A DNA stretch of 64,000 nucleotides, taken from Gibbula magus (lineage: Eukaryota > Mollusca > Gastropoda > Trochida > Trochidae). A program made the translations under genes and the position numbers. The notes beneath the pieces were generated by a model. It saw only the letters and a program-made list of their open reading frames with translations, was not told where the DNA came from and searched no databases. This document shows positions 21,656 to 31,689 of this stretch, in pieces. Position 1 is the stretch's first letter. Every line of letters begins with the position of its first letter. The DNA lies in contig OW388297.1 in the NCBI GenBank assembly GCA_936450465.1, positions 59,586,581 through 59,650,580 of the forward strand, written 5' to 3'.

Positions 21656-23273
21656 CTACTCGCGTATTACCTTACTGAATTTTCTCCTTACATAGCTAAA
21701 TTCGCCGAAGTGTCCCCCTTTAAGAACTGGTGAACAGGTGGATTGACAACAACTGTCACACAAATCATTGCCAAGTAGCACATCAACCCCTTCTAGCGGC
21801 AATTCATCAACAGCGCCAACTACAACTTTCCCTGACACGAAATCATTGTTGAACCAAACCTTATGCAAAGGGACCGACAAAGCTTTCTTGCCAAACGAAC
21901 TAACCACTACATAATCTCTAGTAGCTGACTGAGCCGATTTCGGAAGAACAGAAGTCAACATGTAGATTGACACCTCACTATGACTACCCTCAGTACGTGA
22001 CACAGACACTAGACCCTTGTGAACGTACCTGTTGAACCACGACAGGGGCATAGCCGACTTGACGAACCCTATAGCAGAAGCATTGTCACGCTTTCTCTTG
22101 AAACACCTGTCCACTGAGTGGTTAGTCATGTGACCATAACTACACCTTGGCCTACTCTGAGAACTAGCTTGTCCCAACTCACTACCTTTCTGACCACTGC
22201 TGTTACCACTACCTTTGCTAGGACCGCCAGCACGATTACCAACACTGCCCTTGCCACTATGGTTACTATTACTACCTGCCGAGATCATACCCTTTGAACC
22301 TGAAGTACCCGAGTGATGACCTTTGGAATAAGCTGTGTCCTTATGCGCTAAGACATAATTGTCAGCCACTTCACCTGCTACCGCTAAACTCCGCACCTTC
22401 TGGTCAGACAATAACAACTTTAACCCAGGAGACATGTGATTCCTGACTTCCTCTTATACTACCAACTCCCTCAACTCGGACAACTGAGCCACTGACTCCG
22501 ACCGTATCCACCTATCAACGACAGTTCCCTTCCTAGCAATAAACTCTGCATAAGTATCAGAATCCAACTTCTTAATAGAACAAAACTGTTGCCTGTAAGC
22601 CTCAGGAGTAACTTCGTAAGATCGCAAAATAGCTGACTTTACCTGCTGATAATCTTTAGCTTGCTCATCAGACAAGGCATTGTAAGCTAAAGTAGCCTTA
22701 CCCCTAAACCTAGACTGAACTAAAATATGTCAGTACTGGTTTGGCCACTCCAACTCTGATGCGATCCGTTCAAACTGTTTGAAGAAACCTTCAATATCGA
22801 CCTCATCAAAATTAGGTAGCGAACGGTAGCACTCACTTATCTTAAACCTATCAGAAGACGCTGGAACGTTAGCCTGACGCAACTGTAACTCCTGAACAAC
22901 CTGAACACATGCTCTATTTCTAGCCGTCTAGTCCTCTCCTGACTCTCTAATTCTAACTCTAACCTTCTATTCCTATCCTGACTCTCTAATTCTAACTTTC
23001 TATTCCTATCCTGACTCTCGAATTCTAACTCTAACTTTCTCAACTCAAGCCTTTCTGAACTAGAAACACCCTCTAAGCTATGGCTACCAGGAATATCTTT
23101 CTCTACCGACACCTCCTCGAAATCAGACCATAAAGCCTCAATAATGCTATCTCTAAGCTGTCGGACATTCAAACCTTCCTCTAGAGATACACCATAATCC
23201 TCGCTGTCTGAAGCAACACCTCTTTAGACATACGCTTAATTCCAGCAAAGCTTGGCTTGCCTGAGTCGGCCAT
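21656..23273 (-). pseudogene. Gag and protease remnant of the Gmr1-like element
   Basis: I place the start at the ATG of 23273-23271 (MADSGKPSFAGIKRMSKE), close after the leader. Order: a charged heptad-rich coiled coil (LELRKLELEFESQDRNRK and repeats, about 23050-22920); a SCAN-like capsid with FFKQFERIASELEWPNQY, LSDEQAKDYQQVKSAIL, YEVTPEAYRQQF and ELRELV; a Ser/Gly-rich linker; and a zinc knuckle CSYGHMTNHSVDRC. The knuckle follows C-x2-C-x4-H-x4-C except that the second Cys is Gly (GGT for TGT). A protease tail has GVDVLLGNDL, but no D-T/S-G catalytic triad was found. The frame is broken by a shift near 22910, a TGA where Trp is expected after NQY, and another break near 22445. Confidence 0.82.
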
Positions 23274-23405
23274 GATGAGAAGACAAACAAAAAATGCCTA
23301 AACAGCACCGAACTGCAACTTGACTAATCTGTCTAAACAATAATTTCAATAAACCCAGGCCGGTCAAAGAACAATAAGACCTAATTCTAATAACAGGAAT
23401 ATAAG

Positions 23406-23424
23406 ATCCCGGAATGAGCCCCCA
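23406..23424 (-). promoter_or_regulatory. Primer-binding site, proline tRNA type
   Basis: On the minus strand TTGGGGGCTCATTCCGGGAT matches the 18-base complement of a tRNA-Pro 3' end (TGGGGGCTCGTCCGGGAT) with one substitution and one extra base. It lies about 12 bases from the LTR boundary, a slightly larger gap than usual. Confidence 0.7.
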
Positions 23425-23436
23425 ATTTATTCAACC

Positions 23437-24298
23437 TGTCACGGTGTTCATAGCTCAACAATTTACCAACAAGACACCAAATCAGGAAAATAATATAAAC
23501 TATTACACATCAAAGCAAACCAGAAGCCAAGATACAGATTAACGAACACTGTTTATTTCTATATAAAACTACGGCACACAGTACCAAGTAAACCCTATAA
23601 TGGAAATATCCCACACAGTGGGTGTAAGTTACTTAGGGATAGGTATAAGTAATGCTTACAAATAATGTGGAGATGGTAAGTCTATAGTATACAACTATGT
23701 GATCAATAAACCATACAAGACAGAGATATCAAGATAGTCATCTCACCAAATCCTAAGAGAGTTTCCCAAAATGAAGAGTCCTGTCCAGCCCGTCAGTGTT
23801 CAAGCGAGGAATCGTGGTTCCCAGAGGGCTGAGACCAGACTGCCCCCAGAACGACTGACAAGTTCTTAAGAGCAAAGCGTGCGGACGTCGGAGAAAGCCA
23901 CCTACCCGCACTGTTGGAGGGTGAGCTCCGACTCCTAAGATGTGTTTTGTTAAAACACAAGAATGGCCCTATTTTACTAATTATGAGTGGTACAATACAA
24001 AGTGAGGTATCAGAAGATAGGGCTCAATCTAAGCTACATGTACATATACATAAAGTTGACATATACATCAATACATAAATATTATAAAGGATATGGCGAG
24101 AATCCAAGTCAGAAACAACTGACTGTAACACACATAATTGCAAATAACATCAATATGAATAATAGAAGAAGGTCAGACGATACATGGATGTAAAGAGGAC
24201 AAGTTCCCCTTTTAATATATACAAGTATGATTGACATGGAATAATGATACAGGTGATGAGAGACGGGAGAAAGGAGCGAGGAAGCACTCCTCGTTACA
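23437..24298 (-). repeat. 5' LTR of the Gmr1-like element (862 bp)
   Basis: TG...CA ends, same family as 15359-16459. It lacks the 240-bp block of the 3' LTR, joining TTTATTTCTAT directly to ATAAAACTACGG (about 23554-23575). It also carries an 8-base extra stretch near 23461. A deletion in this copy is the simplest reading. Confidence 0.9.
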
Positions 24299-25265
24299 CT
24301 TCTGATGAATGGGACCCCTATAAATGAAGTGCAGAGTCTTTAATATTTAGGTATCATTTTTTAGGAAAACCTCTTTATGCACTCTCATATTAATGAAATG
24401 ATAATAAAAGATCAGCCAAATGATAAATTGCCTTCGTAGTTTAAAATACAGATTGTTTTGTGAAACTCTTGAAACTATGTACACATCCTTCATTTTGCCT
24501 TTATTTGACTATTGCTGCCATCTTTGGGACAATATTGCAAAAATGAACAATCAATATCACTAGAACATCTTCATTTAGATTATTTACGCATAACGTGTGG
24601 TGCTGTTAGAGGTACCAGTCACTCGAAACTCAACATGAGACAAATATGACCTCTTTACCAAAAAGAAGAGAAAAATCCAAATAAACCTTATATTATATAA
24701 GGACTAACCATATGGTTTCAGACTATCTTTGTGATTTCGTTCCAGGTAATGAACAGTAACTACAACCTTATGAATAATGACAATTTTCAGACTATATTTA
24801 TGATGTAAATCTGTTTTACGCTACTTCGTTTATGTCCGATACAATCAAGTTGTGGAATAATCTTCCTCCAAATATTACAACTGCTTCATCTGTTGGACAG
24901 TTTAAGAACGTTATCAAACCACAGGCAGATACTTTTCCAATTTTGTATTTGAATTACGGTACGCGACTCACTGTCGTCTTAGAATAGGATGCAGTGACTT
25001 AAACAATGATAAATATAATCGTCTCATTTCTGATAATCACCACTGTTCCTGTTCACATGTATGTGCCTTCCATTTCTTGTTCATGTGTCCTGAATATAGT
25101 AACATTCGATACGAATACGATTTCTACGTTAAAGTTTTCTTCATACGGGATGTACTAAATTGTAATAAGTCAATATCAGAAGAGACGAATATGAATATTC
25201 AGTCAGTTCATCAATTCATTATTTCATCAAAACGATTTGATTGATAACATTATGCTTCATATTTG
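24299..25265 (+). pseudogene. CR1/L2-like LINE, segment 3 of 3 (post-RT and C-terminus)
   Basis: Continues from 15358 after the LTR element: LMNGTPINEVQSL and YLGIIF, then FVLPLFDYCC-like decayed text (ILHFAFI, LLLPSLGQ), LEHLHLDYLRITCGAVRGTS, later YATSFMSDTIKLWNNLPPNI, VGQFKNVIKP, and a C-terminal knuckle block HHCSCSHVCAFHFLFMCPEY. Many stops and frameshifts. The order of blocks matches an intact LINE, so the three segments (13556-14052, 15097-15358, 24299-25265) were one copy. Confidence 0.8.
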
Positions 25266-25313
25266 ACTTACTTGAATCAGCTGACCACGAAACAAATAAA
25301 CACATTTAGATTA

Positions 25314-25965
25314 TTAGGTCTTCAAGACGAAAGTCATGAAGACCTTTTGTTTTTTTCCTGATTATTATTATTATTATTTGTATTTTTTTGTGCCTCGCGT
25401 CCAGAGGTAATGGCTTAGCCGATTTTCATGAAACTCTCAGGGATAATAGCCTGTGACCTGAAGTCGTGCTCCTCGCAGCCCGATATTTGATTTTAGACTT
25501 CTATCTTCAGTTATCTCCCCTTGAAGTCAAAACTTCAACCTTCAATAGCTCGAAAACTAATCAAGATATTGTCCAAAACGTAACCTGGATTTCTCAACTT
25601 TCTAATGCCTCGAGGATCATAAAAATCTGGGTTTGAGCCGAATCTGAGGAAAACACGTTTTTTTCCTGGTGTTAAAAAAATCAAATCCGTTTCCTTAGTT
25701 CTTTAGAGGTACAAATTCCAAAAGTGTGTTTACCTTTCTTGTCTTGTTTCTGTTTGTAACACCGAAAAATCATGGTTTGAGCACAAACACATTTTGAGCC
25801 CCCAAAAATGTTTTTTTTTCACTGCTTTTAAAAACTGCTTCAAATCCGTTTCCGTAGTTATTATTGAGAAGTACAAGGTCCAAACACGTTGTTTACAAAG
25901 GTTTCATGCTCAAAGGTCAAAACGGGACTCTTGAAGACCTACACTATTGACGCGTCAATCCTAGT
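25314..25965. mobile_element. Complete small Helitron-like element
   Basis: Begins TTAGGTCTTCAAGACGAAAG with a hairpin, then an ATT-rich tract. It ends with a copy of the inverted motif (TTGAAGACCTA), a palindrome ATTGACGCGTCAAT and CCTAGT. Subterminal inverted repeats plus a 3' hairpin before CTAG|T is the layout of non-autonomous Helitron/Helentron elements. At 652 bp it is the single-copy relative of the complex at 57-62 kb and shares GTTATCTCCCCTTGAAGT and TCAATAGCTCGAAAACTAAT-type blocks with it. No coding capacity. Confidence 0.7.
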
Positions 25966-26089
25966 TTAATACTATATTTATGTGTATGTTTTTGTATACA
26001 ACATTCTTTTTAAATGTGAACCTATGAATAATGTACTCTGGAGCGGCATTAGTATAAACATTTAGGCTTGTTTGTCATTCAATGTCTAG

Positions 26090-26215
26090 TGAATAGTGTT
26101 GCATGCTTTCTCCCTGCCATAATACTAGCAGCCGTAATATAAGTGAAATACTCTTGAAAGCGGCGTTAAACCCCCAACTCACCTCACCTCACCTCAACTC
26201 ACCTCTAGTGAATAA
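26090..26215 (+). repeat. SINE/LINE-type tail with CTCAC microsatellite
   Basis: GTGAAATACTCTTGAAAGCGGCGTTAAAC is followed by repeated CTCAC units (26176-26208). A diverged copy of the same tail, GAAGCGGCGTCAAAACCCAA plus CTCACTTCACC, lies at 54583-54645. This motif with a CTCA-type microsatellite is, to my knowledge, common in mollusc DNA. Confidence 0.5.
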
Positions 26216-26529
26216 AATATGTTTAAACTATTTATATTTCACATATTTCATGTGTTGTACATCTATCAGATGGATACTGAAAGTAAACTAGCTTCAACTA
26301 CTAATTATTTGTCATCGTTTCATTCGAATGATCTGTGACCGAGTGAATACGCTGTGCTGGTGAACAGCCATGAACCTTTCATAACAAGTGGAATGTCCGA
26401 ATACATTGCACGCTAATGGCGACAGTGAATAAAAACATAGACTTTGTTAAATTTCTTCAAATAATAATTAGTACAGTAAATTGTGCAATACGTGTACGCA
26501 CTTGGGTCAAATAACATCCAGATACAGTG

Positions 26530-26950
26530 CAACTATTTCCGTTACTTTTGCTGATGATATTGCATTATTTTCTAGTACATTAAGTAGTTTGTAGAAACAC
26601 ATAGACAAATTTAGAAAAATGTTTAGATCACTTAAAAAATGTGTGTAAACAGCGAAAAGAACTAACAAAATTATTGTTTCAACTTCAACTACAATTGCTT
26701 ACCAGTGCAGACTTATTTCAAATCACCTTTCTGGGTGTAATCACACAAACATGTGTCAGCACAAACCTTGAACGTTTTACGGTATATTTACAGAAATATA
26801 TGCGATCATTAAGTGAAATGTCCTGTGTAATATGAAATGTGAAATGCCCAATACTTCTAAATAGATCAGACGTATTAAACCCACATGACACCATTAAACA
26901 AGTTAATTTGTGTGCAGAGACTTAAGCATGCTCCCATTATTCATCTATTC
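26530..26950 (+). pseudogene. Decayed LINE RT fragment
   Basis: VTFADDIALFSSTLSSL is followed by a stop and KHIDKFRKMF. This is the FADD catalytic block and its downstream helix in a LINE RT. The rest is too decayed to align. Confidence 0.5.
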
Positions 26951-27544
26951 GTCACTTAGAGCAATTAAATATACGTTAAGTAATAACGCAGGTTCCCGTA
27001 CAAATGTTATAATATGATGACACTGTATCATAACAGTGGAAAAAGAGATACTGAAAGGAAAAAGGCATGGGCTTGGTCGTACAATCAACTTGTTCATTAA
27101 CAATCATCACTTATCATGTCAGTAAAACAAACAGTGGAAAATAGGTATTTTCAATCGGGGTGAGAATCCATATCATCATCAACTAAATGTATATCCAACT
27201 GAAATCTGAAATATGTATTGAAATCTATTAGAAATATCGTTTTTGTTGTTCATCTCCATGGTTAATGTAGAGGAATGGTTAAAGGCATTATACAGGAGTA
27301 CATTTCCTGCTCACTTTAAATTATCTCTCACACAACATTGATCAATTGAGATAAGCAGTAAATTAAATTTGTAAAGTACTTTCATAACAATTGCCTTTTG
27401 CTCTCTACTACCCTACTAATCAGCTTGTGTTATTACTTTTTAAACTGTTTTAGAGCTGTTTAAATATGTATATATTTTACGACAAACACTGTATATTTTA
27501 TCTTTTTTCATGTAGTTTTGTAATTATAAGGTTATATTGTCTCT
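26951..27544. other. Unassigned AT-rich sequence
   Basis: No gene, repeat or structured element recognised. Confidence 0.4.
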
Positions 27545-28330
27545 CGTAAGTCGCTGAGCGCCTGGTTATAGTACATCTTATGACTTCAGCAAATTTATTT
27601 GTGGCCAATCTACAGCACAAACGGCTGCAGATAATTCCACCAAACTTTCAAGTCTTATAGCCTTTTCTATGAACTTGTCAATCGAAGCTTTTTGGCCCAA
27701 TCGGACCAGCCATCAAAGGTCCAGTTCGAATCCAAATTTCGATTTTTAACATGGGAATTATTTTCAAAATGCACCTAGAGACTTGAAACTTTAAAAAGTA
27801 AATCGCTGTTAAATCGTTAATTCTGACCCCATGTACCTTTGCGGAATTACCACTCCTGATAGCTGAAACTGAATTTATATTTAGTTGAAACATTGGGAAA
27901 TAACAAGTTTGTTCTTTTTGGTGCAAACTCCTAATACTTTTTTCACAGTGACCTTTCGAAGTCAGGCAATTTTTTTAAATTGCGAACTTTCAGGGCCAAT
28001 AATTCAAAAACCTACCCATCGAATTGAAAAATAAATTCAGGAGAGTAAGACAGGACTATGGTCTTTATGAATCAATAATAACATCGTTCGCGTACAGTCA
28101 TTTCCGGCCACAATTAAGCTTACAATTTCTAAAAATATCAAAAATCGCGTTTGTAGTGTGTCTTTGTTTTCTCATAGTTCAACAATGCAAAATCGTAGCG
28201 CGTTGTTTAATACCTGGTCAGAATGGGAAAGGATTGTTCTTAATGGGGAATACATAATTAATTTGATGATAAACAAAGGGGGGTAAATCCTACTTTCGTT
28301 TTACATGATGGACAGGTAGAGGCTACTGTT
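27545..28330. repeat. Decayed relative of the Helitron-like families
   Basis: Shares blocks in order with 28600-29060 and 62700-63000: TTTTTGGCCCAATCGGACCAGCC, AAAGGTCCAGTTCGAATCC, TTTTTAACATGGG, AAAATGCACCTAGAGACTTG. The left end near GTCGCTGAGCGCC resembles the hairpin GTCGCTGGCGAC at 63541. The right boundary is unclear. Confidence 0.45.
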
Positions 28331-28409
28331 GTTTAGTGCTTTTACAGATCTTCGTGTAACTTTCAAGGATGACTGCTGATATGATGTATTTAATAGGAAA
28401 TTAATCAAA

Positions 28410-29105
28410 TATGCGCTGAATCCTTTTATTGTCACTTGTGACTATATTTAACGATTCAGCCATTTGGCTAAATCCTTATTGTTATTGGTGGTTTTTTTTA
28501 TTATTATTCCACCGATTTTGTTAGCAAGTTACAGCCAAAACGGCTAAAGCAAAGGCAAACAAAAATTACCTGTGGAAAGCCCTTATTATGGAATCGCGAA
28601 AATAAGCTTTTGGGCCCAATCGCCCCAGCCATTGAAGATCCAGTTCGAATTTTTAACATGGGAAAATTGTTCAAAATGCACTTAGAGACTTGGAACGTTT
28701 TTTCAAAAGATGCGCAATGACCATGCTAGCAAAAATAGTAAATCATGGCGATTCATACGTCACGTGGTTTTGCCGCAATATAGATTTTAGACACTTTTTC
28801 ATTTTTACTGACCCCATGCACCTTTGACAATCTTCTCCTCTGAAGATACTAGCATCTAAGAGTTCAAACTCGCATATATGTGCAGCTAAAGAATTGGTGA
28901 TTAAACGATAGTCCAAAGCATTAGCAAACACGTTATACTTTTTGCACAGTGCCCTTTTAAATCCGACAATTTTTTAAAATCGCAAACTTCAAAGGGAGAT
29001 AACTCACAAGGTTTAACCCCAAACTTCCCAGGAAAGGTAAGACAGGACTATTGTCTATACAAATCAACAATAAAATTGATGCTGAACAGTCATTTCCGGT
29101 TGCTT
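28410..29105. repeat. Helitron-like element, 'GATTCAGCC' family
   Basis: The left end shows two stacked hairpins: GTCACTTGTGAC at 28431-28442, then ATTCAGCCATTTGGCTAAAT at 28454-28473, followed by CCTTATTGTTATT. The body carries CCCAATCGCCCCAGCC, GATCCAGTTCGAATTTTTAA and GTAAATCATGGCGATTCATACGTCACG, shared with 62750-63000 and 63740-63840. No 3' hairpin of the CCTAGT type was identified here. Confidence 0.5.
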
Positions 29106-29690
29106 TCCTTTTGGTCAATCAATTCTGAACGAAGTTTAAAGGGGCAGTAGCAGGTTTTTTCGCTCAAATAAGTTGATGAAATGTATTTGAAAAATAATGT
29201 CACTAATAGTAAAACACCCTTCTCTCTTCGGAAAATAAAGTTTAAAATGAGTGTACATAGTTCGGTAAAGCCATGAGAATCGTTTTTTAAATACAAAATA
29301 ATAAATTGTGTTCACAATAAAATGGCCGCCATGCAATTTTTGCTTTATACGCAACATAGTTTTTACCACTACAGATAATTGGTTTGTGTAATAAGATGTT
29401 TTACTCTCTAAAGTTAATTTAATTGACATAAACTATCATTATAAATGGGAAAATTGAAAAAATAAATTTTCCAAAAAACGTGCTACTGCCCCTTTAACAT
29501 TGTCGGCGCCTTGTTCAGTCACATCGTACTCAATACTGTGGACTTTCGTCTTCAGTTCGGTGATGTCGTATTATACATCCTAGACAGAAGATTGAACTTC
29601 TCGAATTCTCAGCTAGTCTTATCTCAGTGGTTTTGACGATTTCGTCTATTGAAGCTGGAGATCGGGTAGTTGTCATTTTGTGTTGGAGGC
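29106..29690 (-). pseudogene. Coiled-coil (LINE ORF1-like) remnant split by the MITE
   Basis: On the minus strand, downstream of an ATG near 29673 (MTTTRSPASIDEIVK), a shifted frame gives DITELKTKVHSIEYDVTEQG then ADNV. After the MITE it continues as KLRSELIDQKESN. The heptad pattern resembles the coiled coil of LINE ORF1 proteins. No RNA-binding domain follows, so the assignment is by pattern only. Confidence 0.4.
29140..29493. mobile_element. TTAA MITE, well preserved copy (354 bp)
   Basis: Ends are AGGGGCAGTAGCAGG and, on the minus strand, AGGGGCAGTAGCACG. The inverted repeats extend about 23 bp (with GTTTTTT). TTAA flanks both sides (29136-29139 and 29494-29497). Removing the element restores the reading of the ORF1-like fragment it interrupts. 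The internal sequence is non-coding. Superfamily: TTAA-targeting (piggyBac or Kolobok); the AGGG start fits Kolobok better. Confidence 0.85.
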
Positions 29691-29719
29691 GACGTTGAAA
29701 TGATTTATTGTAATAAATA

Positions 29720-30119
29720 CAAAATGAGCACTTTTTTTTTTTTTGGTTTGCCGGTTTTACTGTATATTTTACTGTTGGGGTAGCGGGAGCTTAAAATTAG
29801 CATGGCCTGGTGACAGGCGTTTAGTCAGGAATATGTCAGCCTAAAACCTTTAGCTCCTTTTATCAAAACAAAATGATGTTCATACATGACATACTCTGGA
29901 GTGATATATAGTGATTCCTTATTGAAAATATCCTGTTTATCATTTGTGTTGCCGCTTATTTCTTTTGTCTAAATTATTTCTTGCATTCTTCATCTGTGCA
30001 TATCAATTATCCATCAAAACTTCCAGATAGTTTTTAGAAGATGGTTATTCATATAAATCAAGATTTGTGCGACATTTTGAAAAGTAATGATGGGGCAAAG
30101 ATAAAATTGGAAAGACAAG
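29720..30119. other. Unassigned sequence
   Basis: Contains a T-run at 29732-29743 and no recognisable gene or repeat. Confidence 0.35.
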
Positions 30120-30157
30120 GATATTGTATGGATGCTGAACTTCTTTAATTCACAATG

Positions 30158-30195
30158 GCGACGTTTCGGTATAGATCCTTATACCGTTATCAAAC
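30158..30195 (-). ncRNA. Degenerate hammerhead-ribozyme-like motif at a Penelope element end
   Basis: The plus strand reads GACGTTTC, then GGTATA(GATCCT)TATACC, then GTTATCAAAC. On the minus strand this is a TTGATAA stretch in place of CUGANGA, a 6-bp stem II with a short loop, and GAAAC running into CGTC, the order of a hammerhead core. Penelope-like elements are known to carry such motifs in their terminal repeats. The core positions deviate (C to T, G to A), so it is probably inactive. Confidence 0.5.
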
Positions 30196-30565
30196 ATATG
30201 GAAGAGATTGTGAAACAGCTGGTTATATAGAGGATACATGTTGATATAAAGGTATAAAAGCGATGCCTTGATGCTCAAACTGTTTTCAGAATTTAAAACA
30301 AAACACACATTTGAACAGCTACTGATACCAGACAACGCAGAGCTGTTCAGGACTCTATGAAATCCAGTTTCTGGTAAAGTCAAGGTATTTTTAAAAAATA
30401 TCTTGACCTCGATTCCCGGTATTAAGCACATGATACATGTGATCATTTGTAGATTGAGCGGTTGTGAGCTGATGAGATGAAATAGCCTTGATATCTATTC
30501 ATAGAGGGATTTTGTCTAAACATATGTAGGGCTTCTGCTTTGTTGTTTTTGAATATTTTGACAGT

Positions 30566-31680
30566 CTACCAGTTGATGTTGTATTGTGGAAATTTTGTGA
30601 TATGTTCCGAAATGGCTGATTTGTTGTCTCCCTTGTTTGGTGATGTTTTGTGTTCAGTGATGCGTATGTTGAGTGGTCTGGATGTTGTCCCAATGTAGTT
30701 GTTGCCACAGTCGCAGCTAATGTTGTAAACTACACCTTTAGGCTGTTGTTGTTTTTTGGCGTGTTTCCTACCATAAGGCTTGATAATGGTTTTGAGTTGG
30801 GTAGCCATGGAAAAGTAAGTGTCTATGCGTACTTGTTGCTTGAGTAGACGACTAATGTGGTGTGATGTTCTGCCAATGTAGAGTAGTGGGATGCCAATGG
30901 GAGAAGGAGTAGGCTTGCTAGTAGTGGCTTTGGGTGATTTGTTTAGGATGCAGTTCATGAAACGGTCAACACGTTTGGTGGAGGTGTTTTAGTTTGGAAT
31001 CAGGGTTGACAGAGGCAAGGTTAATAGCACGGCGGGTTAGAGTGGAGATGTTACCGGTTTTATTTCTGGGTGGGTGGTTGGAATCAAACTGGAGGTACTG
31101 GTCAGTGTGCTTGAGTTTTCGGTACATATTGGTTTGGATAGCATTGTCAGAGGTGCGGGTGACAAGGACGACATCAAGGAAGGGAAGTTGTGAGTTGGTT
31201 TCAGTTTCAATTGTGAATTGGATGCGAGGATGCTGCTGGTTAAGGTGTTGGAGGAGTGCAAGGGGGTAATTATTTTGAGGGAGTATAACAAAGGTGTCGT
31301 CAACCTTACTTAACCAGTAGTTGGTTGGATTAGTTAGGTGCTGAGGGCATGCTAGGTCATCACCCCATGTGAAGTAGATGGAAGTGATGGAGTTAGATAT
31401 GAGGTTGGTGTCGAAAGAGGTGTCAAGGTTGTCAATACGGTGGCGAAGGTTGTGTATGGTTTCATTAATAGGAACACTCGTAAACAGATCAACAACATCA
31501 TAACTCATAACAACGTTGTCGTGATAGGTAACACATTTGATCTTTGCACAAAATTCAGCAGAGTCAGATGTAAGGGTCAGCCGTTCAGTGGGGCCAACAC
31601 TTTGGCCATCAAATATCCTTGTCTTTCCATTACACCAACTTCTAGAATGCCCCTCACACAGTTTTAAGATAACTTGATAA
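30566..31680 (-). pseudogene. Penelope-like element: RT and GIY-YIG endonuclease, broken
   Basis: Read from 31680: TLTSDSAEFCAKIKCVTYHD, then MSYDVVDLFTSVPINETI (PLE RT motif with the first catalytic Asp), then SIYFTWGDDL, then WLSKVDDTFVIL (the VDD catalytic block). The segment that should carry GTAMGSP between the two is deleted. HPRIQFTIETE and LPFLDVVL follow. A frameshift near 30981 separates RT from the second frame (30958-30566). That frame has the linker IGIPLLYIGRTSHHISRLLK and the GIY-YIG domain GVVYNISCDCGNNYIGTTSR. Both domains are in the order RT then GIY-YIG typical of canonical Penelope elements. Sequence 30120-30450 is probably the terminal region of the same element. Confidence 0.88.
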
Positions 31681-31689
31681 ATGCATTAT

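Larger units (their letters stand above)
15359..24298 (-). mobile_element. Gmr1-like Ty3/Gypsy LTR retrotransposon, near full length, defective
   Basis: Two LTRs bound the element and a 4-bp CTTC duplication flanks it (15355-15358 and 24299-24302). The interrupted LINE frame continues on both sides. Along the minus strand the order is 5' LTR, primer-binding site, gag with zinc knuckle, protease remnant, a 2.1-kb foreign insert, integrase, RT, RNase H, polypurine tract, 3' LTR. Integrase before RT is the Copia-like order. All domains are Gypsy-like and gag has a SCAN-like capsid, which is the combination known from the Gmr1 lineage. Several frameshifts, stops and lost catalytic residues show it cannot act by itself. 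Confidence 0.9.
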
